Positions 49,888 through 60,463 of a stretch of DNA of 64,000 nucleotides are shown piece by piece (the first letter of the stretch is position 1; every line of letters starts with the position of its first letter). The position numbers and the translations under genes are program-made. Under the pieces are notes generated by a model that was given only the letters and a program-made list of their open reading frames with translations, had not been told where the DNA came from and did no database searches. Origin of the DNA: an uncultured beta proteobacterium (GTDB lineage: Bacteria > Pseudomonadota > Gammaproteobacteria > Burkholderiales > Burkholderiaceae_C); the NCBI GenBank assembly GCA_903876735.1, contig CAIRAW010000002.1:52154-116153 (forward strand), in the 5' to 3' direction.

Positions 49888-49951
49888 AGTGCCGTCTCCC
49901 CATTGGCCCTATCATGCTTGAAATCATCCGCAAACCACTCTGGGGAAAACC

Positions 49952-51433
49952 ATGCCCGGCCCGAGCGCCACACTGTCTGAACTGCAGGCGCTTCACGGCG
50001 AGAAATACCGCTGGCTGTTGCTGCTGGCGGTGATGGTCGGCACCATGGCGGCCATCATGTCCTCGACCATCATCAATGTGGCCGTGCCCGACATGAGCCG
50101 CCACTTCGGGCTTGGCCAGGAGCGCGCGCAGTGGGTGGCCTCTGGCTTCATGATTGCCATGACGGTGTCGATGCTGACCACGCCCTGGCTGCTGGCGCGC
50201 TACGGCTACCGGCGAACCTATGCCGGCACCATGCTGGTTCTGCTGGCGGGCAATATCGTCGGCGCCCTGGCGCCGGATTTTTCGCTGGTGCTGGCGGCGC
50301 GCGTGGTGGCCGGGCTGGCAGCGGGCGTGGTGCAACCGATTCCCGCCATCATCATCGTGCAAACTTTCGAGCCCCACGAGCAGGGCCGCGCCGGCGGCAT
50401 TTTTGGCATGGGCGTGGTGCTGGCACCGGCCATCGGACCCAGTATCGGCGGCTTGCTGGTGGACTGGTTTGGCTGGCGCTCCATCTTCTTCATGGTCGTT
50501 CCTTTTTGCCTGGCTTCGCTCTGGCTGGCGCGGCGCTACGTGCCGAGTTCGCCACCGCGCGGCGCGCTGACAAAAAACCGGGGCGGAAAACTCGATTGGC
50601 CCGGCCTGCTGCTGGCCAGTACCGGCACGATCTGCCTGCTCAACGGTCTGGTGCAACTGCATGGCGCAGCAAGCCGGTCAGCCCTGCTCTTGCTGGGCGC
50701 TGCCGCAGCGGCCTGGATCGGCTTTGTCGCACGCCAGCGCCGTCTGGGCCGCAGGCTGGCGCAAAGCGGCGATGCGCCGCTGATGAATCTGGCGCTCTAT
50801 GCGCATCGCCCGTTCGCGATGGGCAGCATCGTCGCCTTCATCTACGGCATGGCCTTGTTCGGCTCGACCTACCTGCTGCCGGTCTACATGCGGCTCGCTC
50901 TGATGTTGTCGCCCTCCCACGTCGGCACGGTGCTGCTACCGGCCGGGATCATGCTGGGCATCACGATTCCCCTGGCCGGACGTCTGGCGGACCGGCAGCC
51001 GACACATCTGCTGGTCAGCACCGGCCTGGTGCTGCTGGCCAGCTCGTTCGCGCTGATGGGTACGGTGGGCCTGAGCGCCAGCCTCTGGCTGCTGACGGCG
51101 TGGGCGATTGTGGGCCGCATCGGCCTGGGCTTCATCCTGCCCTCGCTCAACTCGGGCTCGATACGCGGCCTGCCGCGCGAACTGCTGCCGCAGGGGTCGA
51201 GCAGCATCAACTTCCTGCGCACGCTCGGCGGCGCCGCTGGCATCAGCATCTGCGGCATCGTGCTCGAATGGCGTCTGGCCGCGCACGGCGATACGCTGGC
51301 CAATCCAGCCACCAGTGCGGGACGCCTGGCGGCCTTCAACGAGACCTTCTATTTATTGGCCGCGCTGTGCGCATTGGCGTTGCTGGCCGCCTGGCGCTTG
51401 AGGGCCGGCACGCGGCTTGGAAAACCCGATTGA
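49952..51433 (+). CDS. MFS transporter, DHA2 (EmrB/QacA) family
   Basis: MSSTIINVAVPDMSRHFGLGQERAQWVASGFMIAMTVSM. Confidence 0.93.
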   Translation: MPGPSATLSELQALHGEKYRWLLLLAVMVGTMAAIMSSTIINVAVPDMSRHFGLGQERAQWVASGFMIAMTVSMLTTPWLLARYGYRRTYAGTMLVLLAGNIVGALAPDFSLVLAARVVAGLAAGVVQPIPAIIIVQTFEPHEQGRAGGIFGMGVVLAPAIGPSIGGLLVDWFGWRSIFFMVVPFCLASLWLARRYVPSSPPRGALTKNRGGKLDWPGLLLASTGTICLLNGLVQLHGAASRSALLLLGAAAAAWIGFVARQRRLGRRLAQSGDAPLMNLALYAHRPFAMGSIVAFIYGMALFGSTYLLPVYMRLALMLSPSHVGTVLLPAGIMLGITIPLAGRLADRQPTHLLVSTGLVLLASSFALMGTVGLSASLWLLTAWAIVGRIGLGFILPSLNSGSIRGLPRELLPQGSSSINFLRTLGGAAGISICGIVLEWRLAAHGDTLANPATSAGRLAAFNETFYLLAALCALALLAAWRLRAGTRLGKPD

Positions 51434-51443
51434 TTCGAGAAGT

Positions 51444-51549
51444 TGTCATTCCGGACCCCACGGCTGTCATCCCGGACCTTGATCCGGGATCCATGCATTC
51501 TGAATGAGCCACACGCAGCATCGATTGCGGGTCGCGGCCTGCAATGACA
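51444..51549. repeat. Dispersed palindromic element, copy 4 (left arm partly duplicated)
   Basis: TGTCATTCCGGACCCCACGGCTGTCATCCCGGACCTTGATCCGGGATCCATG...GATTGCGGGTCGCGGCCTGCAATGACA. Confidence 0.8.
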
Positions 51550-51575
51550 GCCCAGGGGCGCAGTAAACTCGCAGC

Positions 51576-52457
51576 ATGTGCCAATTACTAGGAATGAACA
51601 GCCATCTGCCGGCCAGTCTGACGCTGAGCTTCACCGGTTTTTCGCAGCGCGGCGGCTGCACCGATCACCACGCCGACGGCTGGGGCATCGCCTTCTTCGA
51701 GGGCGAGGACGCCACGCCGGGCAAACCGGGCAAGGGTGTGCGCCATTTTGTCGACAAGGAAGGGGCTTCGACCTCGCCGATCGCCAACATGCTGCGCAGC
51801 TACCCGATCAAGAGCCACAACGTGGTGGCCCATGTGCGCAAGGCCACGGTGGGCGCCGTCACGCTGGAGAACTGCCACCCGTTTGTGCGCGAACTGTGGG
51901 GGCGTTACTGGGTGTTCGCGCACAACGGCGACCTGAAGGACTACAAACCCACTCTGCACGGCAGTTTCCGCCCGGTTGGCAATACCGACAGCGAACTGGC
52001 CTTTTGCTGGCTGTTGCAGGAACTGGCCAAATCCCACGCCGGCGTGCCCAGCGTGGAGGAACTGACACGCACCCTGGCTGAACTGGTGCCTCAGATTGCA
52101 AGGTACGGCACCTTCAATTTCCTGCTAAGCAATGGCCAGGCCCTGTGGGCGCATGCCAGCACCAAACTGCATTACGTGCTGCGCCAGCACCCGTTCACCC
52201 AGGTGCATCTGAAAGACGAGGACATCGACGTGAATCTGGCCGACCTGAACGGCCCGGACGACCGGCTGGCGATCGTGGTCACGGAACCACTGACAACCAA
52301 CGAGGACTGGATTGCGATGGCACCGGGCGAACTGCAGGTCTTTGTCGACGGCGCCATCGCGCGCTGCAGCCACGCCAAATGCGGACCCGGCTGTCAGTTG
52401 TCGACCGCCTGCGCCAGGGCATCGATAAACATCGCCGCCACATCGAACCCGGTCTGA
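51576..52457 (+). CDS. Class II glutamine amidotransferase (YafJ-like)
   Basis: MCQLLGMNSHLPASLTLSFTGF; DGWGIAFFEG; FAHNGDL. Confidence 0.93.
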   Translation: MCQLLGMNSHLPASLTLSFTGFSQRGGCTDHHADGWGIAFFEGEDATPGKPGKGVRHFVDKEGASTSPIANMLRSYPIKSHNVVAHVRKATVGAVTLENCHPFVRELWGRYWVFAHNGDLKDYKPTLHGSFRPVGNTDSELAFCWLLQELAKSHAGVPSVEELTRTLAELVPQIARYGTFNFLLSNGQALWAHASTKLHYVLRQHPFTQVHLKDEDIDVNLADLNGPDDRLAIVVTEPLTTNEDWIAMAPGELQVFVDGAIARCSHAKCGPGCQLSTACARASINIAATSNPV

Positions 52458-53341
52458 TCGAAGATCTCCTGGAAACAGGTCGGGCTGGTGACGTTGATTT
52501 CAGTCAGGCTGTCGCCGATCACATCAAGCCCCACCAGCAGCAGGCCGCGCGCGTTGAGCACCGGTCCGAGTGACTCGGCAATAAAGCGGTCGCGCGTGCT
52601 CAGCGGCTGAGCCACCCCCTTGCCGCCAGCCGCCAGGTTGCCACGCACCTCGCCGCCCTGCGGAATGCGCGCCAGGCTGAACGGAACCGGCTTTCCGCCA
52701 ATCACCAGCACGCGCTTGTCACCCGCAACGATCTCGGGCAGAAACTTCTGCACCATCAGACTTTGCGCGCCGTGGCGGTTCAGCGTTTCGGTGATCGAGC
52801 CCAGGTTCAAACCGTCCGGGCCGACGCGAAAAATGCCCATGCCACCCATGCCATCGAGCGGCTTCAGGATGATGTCGCGATGCTCGGCGTGGAAGCGCTT
52901 GATGTCGGCCTCGTCGCGTGTCACCAGCGTCGGACCAATGAACTGCGGGAACTCCATGATGGCGAGTTTCTCCGGGTGGTCACGCAGCGCACGCGGCTTG
53001 TTGAAGACCCGCGCGCCGTCGCGCTCGGCCTGTTCCAGCAGGTGCGTGGCGTAGAAAAACTCGCTATCGAACGGCGGGTCCTTGCGCATGACGACAGCAT
53101 CGAATTCCTTGAGCGCCACGATGCGCGACTGGCGGACCTCGAACCAGTCTGTCGCCTCGCCCGTCAGCAGGATGTCGCGCACATGGCCCGTCACAGCAGC
53201 GCCGCGCTGCCACATCAGGTCCTGCGGCTCGCAGGCCGCCACGGTATGACCGCGCTTTTGCGCCTCGCGCATCATGGCAAAGGTGGTGTCCTTGTAGATC
53301 TTGAAGGTCTCCAGCGGATCGGTGACGAATAGCAGCTTCAT
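52394..53341 (-). CDS. gshB: Glutathione synthetase
   Basis: MKLLFVTDPLETFKIYKDTTFAMMREAQ; LKPLDGMGGMGIFRV. Confidence 0.97.
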   Translation of the reverse strand: MKLLFVTDPLETFKIYKDTTFAMMREAQKRGHTVAACEPQDLMWQRGAAVTGHVRDILLTGEATDWFEVRQSRIVALKEFDAVVMRKDPPFDSEFFYATHLLEQAERDGARVFNKPRALRDHPEKLAIMEFPQFIGPTLVTRDEADIKRFHAEHRDIILKPLDGMGGMGIFRVGPDGLNLGSITETLNRHGAQSLMVQKFLPEIVAGDKRVLVIGGKPVPFSLARIPQGGEVRGNLAAGGKGVAQPLSTRDRFIAESLGPVLNARGLLLVGLDVIGDSLTEINVTSPTCFQEIFDQTGFDVAAMFIDALAQAVDN

Positions 53342-53356
53342 GGTGGTCCTGGTGCC

Positions 53357-54583
53357 TCAGGGCAGTGGGTGTTTGGAAAAATGTGACTTGCCGTACTGTT
53401 GCACAAACAAGGCCAGGGTGCCGGCCAGCACACCCCAGAAGGCGGAGCCGACACCGGCGATGACGACGCCGCTGAGCGTCACCAGAAAGGTGATGATGGC
53501 CGCTTCGCGGTGCAGGTCATCGCGCACCGCCGTCGCCAGCGCGCCGCCGATGGTGCCCAGCAGGGCCAGACCGGCAATGGCCGCAATCAGTTCCTTAGGG
53601 AACGCCGTCAGCACACCGGTGATGGCCGCGCCAAAGAGTCCGATCAGCATATAGATGGCGCCGCAGGAAACCGCTGCCGTGTAGCGCCGCTCGGGGTCGG
53701 GATGCGCTTCGCGGCCCATGCAGATGGCGGCCGTGATGGCGCTGAAATTGAGGGCGAAAGCGCCGAACGGCGCCAGCAGCAGCGTGGCCAGACCGGTCAG
53801 CGTAATGATTCTGGAAACCGGAATGCCGGCACCGCTGCCGCCATCGGCAGCGCCGCCGTAGCCGGTGGCCCTTATCACCGCCACACCCGGCAGGTTCTGC
53901 GATGCCATGGTGACCACGAACAGGGGCAACGCCAGACTGACGGCCGCGCCGACCGTGAAGACCGGCATCGTGAACACCGGCCGCGCCAGGCCCAGCGTGA
54001 TGGCCGAGCCGCCAAAGCCGCTGGTGCTGGCGACGAAGAGGATGGCCACCAGCAGGGTCAGCGGCACGGCGTAACGGCTGGCGTAGCGCTTGCCCAGAAG
54101 GTAGGTCGCCAGCATGATGAGAACCAGCGGCAAATTGGACTGCGCCGCCGTGAACGCCTGCAAACCAAAGCGCGTCAGCACGCCGGCCAGCAAGGCTGAC
54201 GCAATCGCCATCGGCAAGCGGTTCATGACGCGCTCGAACCAGCCCGTGACCCCGCACAGCGTGATGAGCAAGGCGCACAGCATGAAGGCGCCAACCGCCT
54301 CGGCCATCGAAAAGCCGCCGACCAGACCGGCCGTGGCCAGCACGGCAGCGCCCGGGGTACTCCAGGCCACCATGACCGGCATCCGAAGCCACAGCGAAGG
54401 CAGCAGCGTACACAGGCCCATGCCCAGGCCCAGCGCCCACATCCAGGAAGTGATGAGCTCAGGCCCGGCCTTGAAGGCCAGCGCGGCCTGGAACACGATG
54501 GCCACCGAACTGGTGAACCCCACCAGCACCGCCACAAAACCGGCCGAGAAAGCCGACAGGCTCAGGTCTTTGAAAAAGCGCAT
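53357..54583 (-). CDS. Benzoate/H+ symporter family (BenE-like) transporter
   Basis: MRFFKDLSLSAFSAGFVAVLVGFTSSVAIVFQAA; start reassigned because the upstream ORF extension is a translated repeat. Confidence 0.9.
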   Translation of the reverse strand: MRFFKDLSLSAFSAGFVAVLVGFTSSVAIVFQAALAFKAGPELITSWMWALGLGMGLCTLLPSLWLRMPVMVAWSTPGAAVLATAGLVGGFSMAEAVGAFMLCALLITLCGVTGWFERVMNRLPMAIASALLAGVLTRFGLQAFTAAQSNLPLVLIMLATYLLGKRYASRYAVPLTLLVAILFVASTSGFGGSAITLGLARPVFTMPVFTVGAAVSLALPLFVVTMASQNLPGVAVIRATGYGGAADGGSGAGIPVSRIITLTGLATLLLAPFGAFALNFSAITAAICMGREAHPDPERRYTAAVSCGAIYMLIGLFGAAITGVLTAFPKELIAAIAGLALLGTIGGALATAVRDDLHREAAIITFLVTLSGVVIAGVGSAFWGVLAGTLALFVQQYGKSHFSKHPLP

Positions 54584-54636
54584 GAGCAAGAAAGTGTTGT
54601 CATGCCAGCCACCGTTGGCATGCAGGCCCCCGTCCT

Positions 54637-54708
54637 TGTCATGCCGGACTCGATCCGGCATCCATTGCCACACAAACCCTGGATTGCGGGTCGGGGCCCG
54701 CAATGACA
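54637..54708. repeat. Dispersed palindromic element, copy 5
   Basis: TGTCATGCCGGACTCGATCCGGCATCCATTG...CTGGATTGCGGGTCGGGGCCCGCAATGACA. Confidence 0.85.
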
Positions 54709-54736
54709 AATCGGGGCGCCGTGACAAATCCAGGTC

Positions 54737-56605
54737 TCATATTTCAATCTTCGAGCCCAGTTCAACGACCGAGTTGTTGGGCAGGCTCAGGAACTCGGCG
54801 GCGGCGCTGGCGTTGTGGTGCATCTGCGCAAACAGCTTCTCGCGCCAGGTCGCCATACCGCCACCAATGGTCGGGACCACGATGTCGCGCGAGAGGAAGT
54901 AGCTGGTGGTCATGGGGTCGAGTTCGCAGCCACGGCCCTTGATCAGCTTGAGCGCCTTGGGCAGATCAGGGTCGCCCTTGAAACCGTAGTTGACGATCAC
55001 CTGCCAGCAGTTGTGTCCGAGCGACTCAACCTCAAGCCGCTTGTCCATGCCGATCCAGGGCACTTCGTGGTTGCGCACCGTGACAAACAGGTTGTTCTTG
55101 TGCAGCACCTTGTTGTGCTTGAGGTTGTGCAACATCGCGTTGGGCACCGTGCCGGGCTCGGCTGTCAGGAAGACGGCCGTGCCTTCCACGCGCTGCGGCG
55201 GACTGACAAACACCGCCTCCAGAAAACTGGGCAGGTCAATCGAATCGGCGCGCAGTTTGTCGTTCATCAGGCGTCTGCCTTCTTTCCAGGTCATCATCAG
55301 CGTGAAGATGGCGCCGCCAATCATCAACGGGAACCAACCACCATCAAACAGCTTGAGCAGATTCGAAGCCCAGAACGCGAAGTCAACCACGAAGAAAAAG
55401 CTGGTCGCAGCGATGCACAGGGCCAGCGGCAGGTTCCAGCTGTAGCGGATCACGAAGAAGGTCAGGATGGTGGTGATCAGCATGTCGGTGCAGACTGCAA
55501 TGCCGTAGGCGCCGGCCAGATTGCTCGACGACTTGAACATCACCACCGCCATCACGATCGCAACAAAGAGGCCCCAGTTCACAAACGGCAAGTAGATCTG
55601 GCCGGTGTCTTTGACGCTGGTGTGCTGAACCTGCAGGCGCGGCAGATAGCCGAGCTGGATCACCTGCTTGGTGACCGAGAACGCGCCCGAAATCAGCGCC
55701 TGGGATGCGATCACTGTGGCCATGGTGGCCAAGCCCACCAGCGGCAACAGGGCCCAGTCGGGCGCCATCAGGAAAAACGGATTTTTGACAGCGGCCGGGT
55801 TGCTCAGCAGCAAAGCCCCCTGGCCGAAGTAGTTGAGTGTGAGCGCTGGCATGACGATGGAAAACCAGGCAACGCGGATCGGTTTTTTGCCGAAATGCCC
55901 CATGTCGGCGTAGAGCGCTTCACCACCCGTGACGCACAGCACAACCGCACCCAGAATGATGAAGGTGACGTAGGGGTTGTCCCAGATAAATCGGACCGCG
56001 TAATGCGGGCTCAAGGCCCACAAAATATCGGGGTGCGTCAGGATTTGGGCCACGCCCAGCACCGCGATGATAAAGAACCAGACCACTGTGACGGGTCCAA
56101 AAAACTTGCCGATGCCGGTGGTACCGCGCCTTTGCACGAAGAACAGCCCGAACAGAATGACCAGGGTCAGTGGAATCACGTACTTCTTGAAGGCGGGCGA
56201 AACCACTTCCAGGCCCTCCACCGCCGACAGCACGGAGATCGCCGGCGTGATGACGCCGTCGCCATAAAACAGACAGGTGCCAAAAATACCGACCAGCAGC
56301 AGCACCTGGCGCAATCGCGGTTTGTCCTTGACCGACTGCGAGGCCAGGGCCAGCATGGCCACGAGACCACCCTCGCCGTTGTTGTCGGCTCGCAGCACGA
56401 GTGTCACGTACTTGATTGAGACGATGACGGTGAGGGTCCAGAAGAAGATCGACAGAATGCCGAACACATTGGCGTGCGTAAAAGGAACATGGCCGGAGCC
56501 GAACACTTCCTTGACCGCGTACAGAACGCTGGTACCGATGTCGCCGTAGACGACGCCGATGGCACCCAGGGTAAGTGCCGAGAGAGAGGATTTGGATGCT
56601 GCCAC
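54737..56605 (-). CDS. kup: Kup family potassium uptake protein
   Basis: [23 protein letters not shown]. Confidence 0.97.
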   Translation of the reverse strand: MAASKSSLSALTLGAIGVVYGDIGTSVLYAVKEVFGSGHVPFTHANVFGILSIFFWTLTVIVSIKYVTLVLRADNNGEGGLVAMLALASQSVKDKPRLRQVLLLVGIFGTCLFYGDGVITPAISVLSAVEGLEVVSPAFKKYVIPLTLVILFGLFFVQRRGTTGIGKFFGPVTVVWFFIIAVLGVAQILTHPDILWALSPHYAVRFIWDNPYVTFIILGAVVLCVTGGEALYADMGHFGKKPIRVAWFSIVMPALTLNYFGQGALLLSNPAAVKNPFFLMAPDWALLPLVGLATMATVIASQALISGAFSVTKQVIQLGYLPRLQVQHTSVKDTGQIYLPFVNWGLFVAIVMAVVMFKSSSNLAGAYGIAVCTDMLITTILTFFVIRYSWNLPLALCIAATSFFFVVDFAFWASNLLKLFDGGWFPLMIGGAIFTLMMTWKEGRRLMNDKLRADSIDLPSFLEAVFVSPPQRVEGTAVFLTAEPGTVPNAMLHNLKHNKVLHKNNLFVTVRNHEVPWIGMDKRLEVESLGHNCWQVIVNYGFKGDPDLPKALKLIKGRGCELDPMTTSYFLSRDIVVPTIGGGMATWREKLFAQMHHNASAAAEFLSLPNNSVVELGSKIEI

Positions 56606-56688
56606 AGATTAACCCGTCTTGTTGCGAAAGCGGGATTCCGTTCGAATTGGGTAGGCCATTTTGCGCCAGTCAGCCGTGCCTCGCCTGC

Positions 56689-57984
56689 TCATTGGTAGCG
56701 TTCCGCGTCCGGATCGGTCGCCTCAAGTTCATAGCTGGCGGCCAGCATGGCCAGACGCCCGACGACGCCGTACATGTAGAAGCGGTTCGGCACGCTCGCA
56801 CCGGGCTTGCTGCCGGGTTGCGGCAGGCGCGTACTCTGCTCAAACGCCAGGGGCAAGAAGCCAGACCCCGGCGCGTTCAGGTCTTCATCGCTGACGCGGT
56901 CCGCGTGGACGCGGTAAAAACCGCCCACCACGTAGCGGTCCATCATGAAGACCACCGGCTCGGCCACGGCATCGTTGAGTCGCTCGCAGCTTGGCACGCC
57001 TTCCTGGATCAGGAGTTCGTGAATGCGCTGGCTATCCGGTGTCCCGCCGGTCAAGGTCAGGACCTTCTTGCACATCAGGTCCAGATCCTTGGCGTCGCGC
57101 AGCGTCACGATGCCGTTGCCGTGCGCGGCCTGGTCTGCCTTGAGCACGACAAAGGGCTTGTCCTTGATGCCGTACTCCTTGTACTTGCGCCTGACCTTGG
57201 TCAGCACGACGTCAACTGAATTGCTCAGGCTCTCCATATCGGCCTTGTTATCCAGGTTGAGTTCGCCGCAGCGTGCGAACATCGGGTTGACCAGCCAGGG
57301 GTCGACACCGAGCAACTTGCCCAGTCGTTTGGCCACTTCTTCGTAGCACTTGAAATGCTTGCTCTTGCGCCGGATAGAACCGCCCGCGTGCAGTGGCGGC
57401 AGCAGGTATTGCTCGTGAACTTCTTCCAGAATACCGGGAGCGCCGGCACGCAGGTCGTTGTTGAGCAGAATCGTGCAGGGGTCGAAATCCTTCAGACCGA
57501 GTCGGCGCTTGCCGCGGATAACCGGCTCCAGAACGATGGTCTCGCCATTGGGCAACTCGAAGCTGGTGGTCTTCTTGATGGCAGGATCGATCGAGCCGAT
57601 GCGCACATTCAGGCCCGCCATGTGAAAAATGCGGCGCAACTGGGCCAGGCCGGAAAGATAGACCGTGCTGGTCGAGCGGTTCTCCGGAATCAGCAACAGG
57701 TTGCGCGCTTCCGGGCAGATCTTCTCGATCGCTGCCATAGCCGCCTGCACCGCCAGCGGCATCATCTCGGGCGTCAGGTAGTTCCAGCCCTCGGGGTAGA
57801 GGTTGGTGGCGACCGGTGCCAGCTTGAAGCCGGCGTTGCGCACATCGACCGAGCTGTAAAAAGGCGGCGTGTGTTCCATCCACTCGAGACGAAACCAGCG
57901 CTCGATCGCGGGCATGGAGTCCAGCACGCGTTGCTCAAGCTCATTGAGCGGGCCGGTGAGAGCGGTAACAAGATGTGGAACCAT
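56689..57984 (-). CDS. gshA: Glutamate-cysteine ligase (proteobacterial type)
   Basis: 431 aa; VPHLVTALTGPLNELEQRVLDSMPAIERWFR; kup/gshB neighbourhood. Confidence 0.9.
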   Translation of the reverse strand: MVPHLVTALTGPLNELEQRVLDSMPAIERWFRLEWMEHTPPFYSSVDVRNAGFKLAPVATNLYPEGWNYLTPEMMPLAVQAAMAAIEKICPEARNLLLIPENRSTSTVYLSGLAQLRRIFHMAGLNVRIGSIDPAIKKTTSFELPNGETIVLEPVIRGKRRLGLKDFDPCTILLNNDLRAGAPGILEEVHEQYLLPPLHAGGSIRRKSKHFKCYEEVAKRLGKLLGVDPWLVNPMFARCGELNLDNKADMESLSNSVDVVLTKVRRKYKEYGIKDKPFVVLKADQAAHGNGIVTLRDAKDLDLMCKKVLTLTGGTPDSQRIHELLIQEGVPSCERLNDAVAEPVVFMMDRYVVGGFYRVHADRVSDEDLNAPGSGFLPLAFEQSTRLPQPGSKPGASVPNRFYMYGVVGRLAMLAASYELEATDPDAERYQ

Positions 57985-58028
57985 AATTTATGTATTGAGA
58001 ACGGAACGGCTGTTGGTACCGCCAGTTT

Positions 58029-59315
58029 TCACGATCTTACTTCGCCATTGCCCAGCACCACGTATTTAAGCGAGGTCAGTCCCTCGATGCCAACCGGGCC
58101 GCGGGCGTGGAATTTGTCGGTACTGATGCCGATTTCAGCGCCCAGGCCAAATTCGAAGCCATCGGCAAAGCGTGTGCTGGTGTTGACCATCACGCTGGCG
58201 GAATCGACTTCCCGCAGGAAAGCCTGTGCGTGCATGTGGTCGCGCGTGACGATGGCGTCGGTGTGGTGCGATGAACAGCGGTTGATGTGGGCAATCGCCT
58301 CGTCCACTCCGGCGACGAGTTTGATGCTGATGATGGGCGCCAGGTATTCCTCGAACCAGTCCTGCTCACTGGCGCTCTTGAGCAAGGCGGCAGGCACGCC
58401 AGCAGCGCCCAGCAGCGCCAGCGCCGCCTCGTCGCAGCGCATCTCGACTCCCTTGGCGGTATAGATGTCCCCAATACGCGGCAAAAACTCAGCCGCCACG
58501 CCACGCGCCACCAGCAGGCTCTCCGCAGCGTTGCACGGACTGTATTTGCTGGTCTTGGCGTTGTCCGCAACCGTGACCGCCATGTCCATGTCGCAGGGCG
58601 CATCGATGTAAACATGGCAATTGCCGTCCAGATGCTTGATAACCGGCACCAGCGCCGAGCGGCTGATGCGCTCAATCAGCCCCTTGCCGCCACGCGGAAT
58701 GATAACGTCGACATACTGCGGCATGGTAATGAGCTGGTCCACCACGGCGCGGTCCGTCGTCTGCACCAGTTGCACGGCATCAACCGGCAAGCCAGTTGAT
58801 GCCAGCGCCTGCTGCACCAGCAGCGCCAATGCCTTGTTGGACTCGATCGCTTCCGAGCCACCGCGCAGGATGCAGGCGTTGCCGCTCTTGATCGAGAGGC
58901 TGGCGGCTTCGATCGTCACGTTCGGGCGGCTCTCGAAAATCATGCCGAAAACACCAATCGGTACCCGCATCTGACCGACCCGGATGCCGCTGGGCTGCTG
59001 TTTCATGCCGATGATTTCACCAATCACGTCGGGCATGGCGGCCAGTTGTTCGCAACCCTGCGCCACTGTCTCGATGATGGGCGCCGTGAGCTTGAGCCGG
59101 TCGACCATGGGCGCAGCCAGACCTGCAGCCACGGCGCGTGCCAGATCTTTTGCATTCTCTGCCTGCAGGGAGGCTACATTGGCGCGCAGCAAACCGGCCA
59201 GCGTGCGCAGCGCCGTGTTCTTGACGGCGGCGGAGGCACGCGCCATCGCGCTAGAAGCGACGCGCGCCTGGGCACCAAGGGTCTGGGTGTATTCAACGAT
59301 GTTGAGCGCGTTCAT
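58029..59315 (-). CDS. proA: Gamma-glutamyl phosphate reductase
   Basis: [35 protein letters not shown]. Confidence 0.98.
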   Translation of the reverse strand: MNALNIVEYTQTLGAQARVASSAMARASAAVKNTALRTLAGLLRANVASLQAENAKDLARAVAAGLAAPMVDRLKLTAPIIETVAQGCEQLAAMPDVIGEIIGMKQQPSGIRVGQMRVPIGVFGMIFESRPNVTIEAASLSIKSGNACILRGGSEAIESNKALALLVQQALASTGLPVDAVQLVQTTDRAVVDQLITMPQYVDVIIPRGGKGLIERISRSALVPVIKHLDGNCHVYIDAPCDMDMAVTVADNAKTSKYSPCNAAESLLVARGVAAEFLPRIGDIYTAKGVEMRCDEAALALLGAAGVPAALLKSASEQDWFEEYLAPIISIKLVAGVDEAIAHINRCSSHHTDAIVTRDHMHAQAFLREVDSASVMVNTSTRFADGFEFGLGAEIGISTDKFHARGPVGIEGLTSLKYVVLGNGEVRS

Positions 59316-59344
59316 GGGCTTATTTTCTCACGCCGGCAAGCCGT

Positions 59345-60418
59345 TCAGCGGCCACGCGGCGGCGCCGCTGTAACAGCACACTGGCTGCACAGTTGCAAGG
59401 CCAGGCGCTGCAGGGCCTGCCAGCCGTTGCCGGGCCAGTCTGGCTGTTTGAGGCCTTTGACAATGCCATCAACCTGGTGCGCGGCCTGCAGCAACTGCGC
59501 CAGGCTGGTCTCGCTCAGGCGCGGCAGGACCCGCTCGAACAGGCGTTCCTTGACGCCCCAGATCCTTTGCTCGCGCAGCGCCATTGGCAGCGGCCGGCCC
59601 TGATTGATCGCATCCTTGACGCGTTTGAGGGCCCGAATGTCCTCGCTCAGCGCGTAATGGACCAGCACCTCGGCCTCGCCCTCGGCCTGCAGACCGTCGA
59701 GCATGCGCTGCACGCGCAGGGACTGCCCGGAGAGCACGGCTTCAGACAGCTTGAAGACGTCATAGCGCGCCACATTCAGGACGGCACTCTCGATCTGCTC
59801 GAACGTCAACTCGCCCGGCGCAAACAGCAGGGCGAGTTTCTGGATTTCCTGGTGCGCGGCGAGCAGATTGCCTTCGACCCGGTCGGCAAAGAACTGCAGG
59901 CTGCGCTGCCCCTCTTCACCGGCGGCGACCCGCTGACCCTGGAGCGCGAGCCGCTGCGCAATCCATTGCGGCAGCACATTGCGCTCGACCGGCTCCAACT
60001 GCACCGTGACGCCAAAGCTCTCCAGCGCGCCAAACCAGGCGCTGCCCTTGGTCAGCTTGTCCAGGCGCGGCAACAGAACCAGGGTCAGGGTCGAATCGTT
60101 CCCGCGCGACTGCTCGGCCAGTTGCTGCAAGGCGCTGCTGCCGTCCTTGCCGGGTTTGCCCGAAGGGATGCGCAGCTCAAGCATCTGACGATCGGCAAAC
60201 AGACTCAGCGAACCACCCGCCGCCAGCACCTCGCTCCAGTCAAAATGAGCCCCGGCAACGGTATGCGAACTGCGCTCGGTAAAACCCTGAAGCCGCGCCA
60301 CACCACGAATAGCATCCGCCGCCTCCTGGATCAGCAGTGGCTCGTCGCCATGCAGCGTGTAAAGGCTGTGCAAGCCTTTTTGCAGATGACTCTGGAGCTG
60401 GGACGGGGCTAGTTGCAT
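59345..60418 (-). CDS. holA: DNA polymerase III delta subunit
   Basis: LYTLHGDEPLLIQEAADAIR; upstream lptE-leuS context. Confidence 0.95.
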   Translation of the reverse strand: MQLAPSQLQSHLQKGLHSLYTLHGDEPLLIQEAADAIRGVARLQGFTERSSHTVAGAHFDWSEVLAAGGSLSLFADRQMLELRIPSGKPGKDGSSALQQLAEQSRGNDSTLTLVLLPRLDKLTKGSAWFGALESFGVTVQLEPVERNVLPQWIAQRLALQGQRVAAGEEGQRSLQFFADRVEGNLLAAHQEIQKLALLFAPGELTFEQIESAVLNVARYDVFKLSEAVLSGQSLRVQRMLDGLQAEGEAEVLVHYALSEDIRALKRVKDAINQGRPLPMALREQRIWGVKERLFERVLPRLSETSLAQLLQAAHQVDGIVKGLKQPDWPGNGWQALQRLALQLCSQCAVTAAPPRGR

Positions 60419-60463
60419 CGCAATGCCCCTTTACTGACTGCTTAGTTCGAACATGGACCGGAC

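Noticed and set aside
54584-54727. N-terminal 48 codons of the BenE-like ORF (MSRRPDLSLRAPTRNPGFVWQWMPDRVRHDKDGG...)
   Set aside because: Mostly translation of dispersed repeat copy 5; transporter homology begins at MRFFKDLSLSAF.
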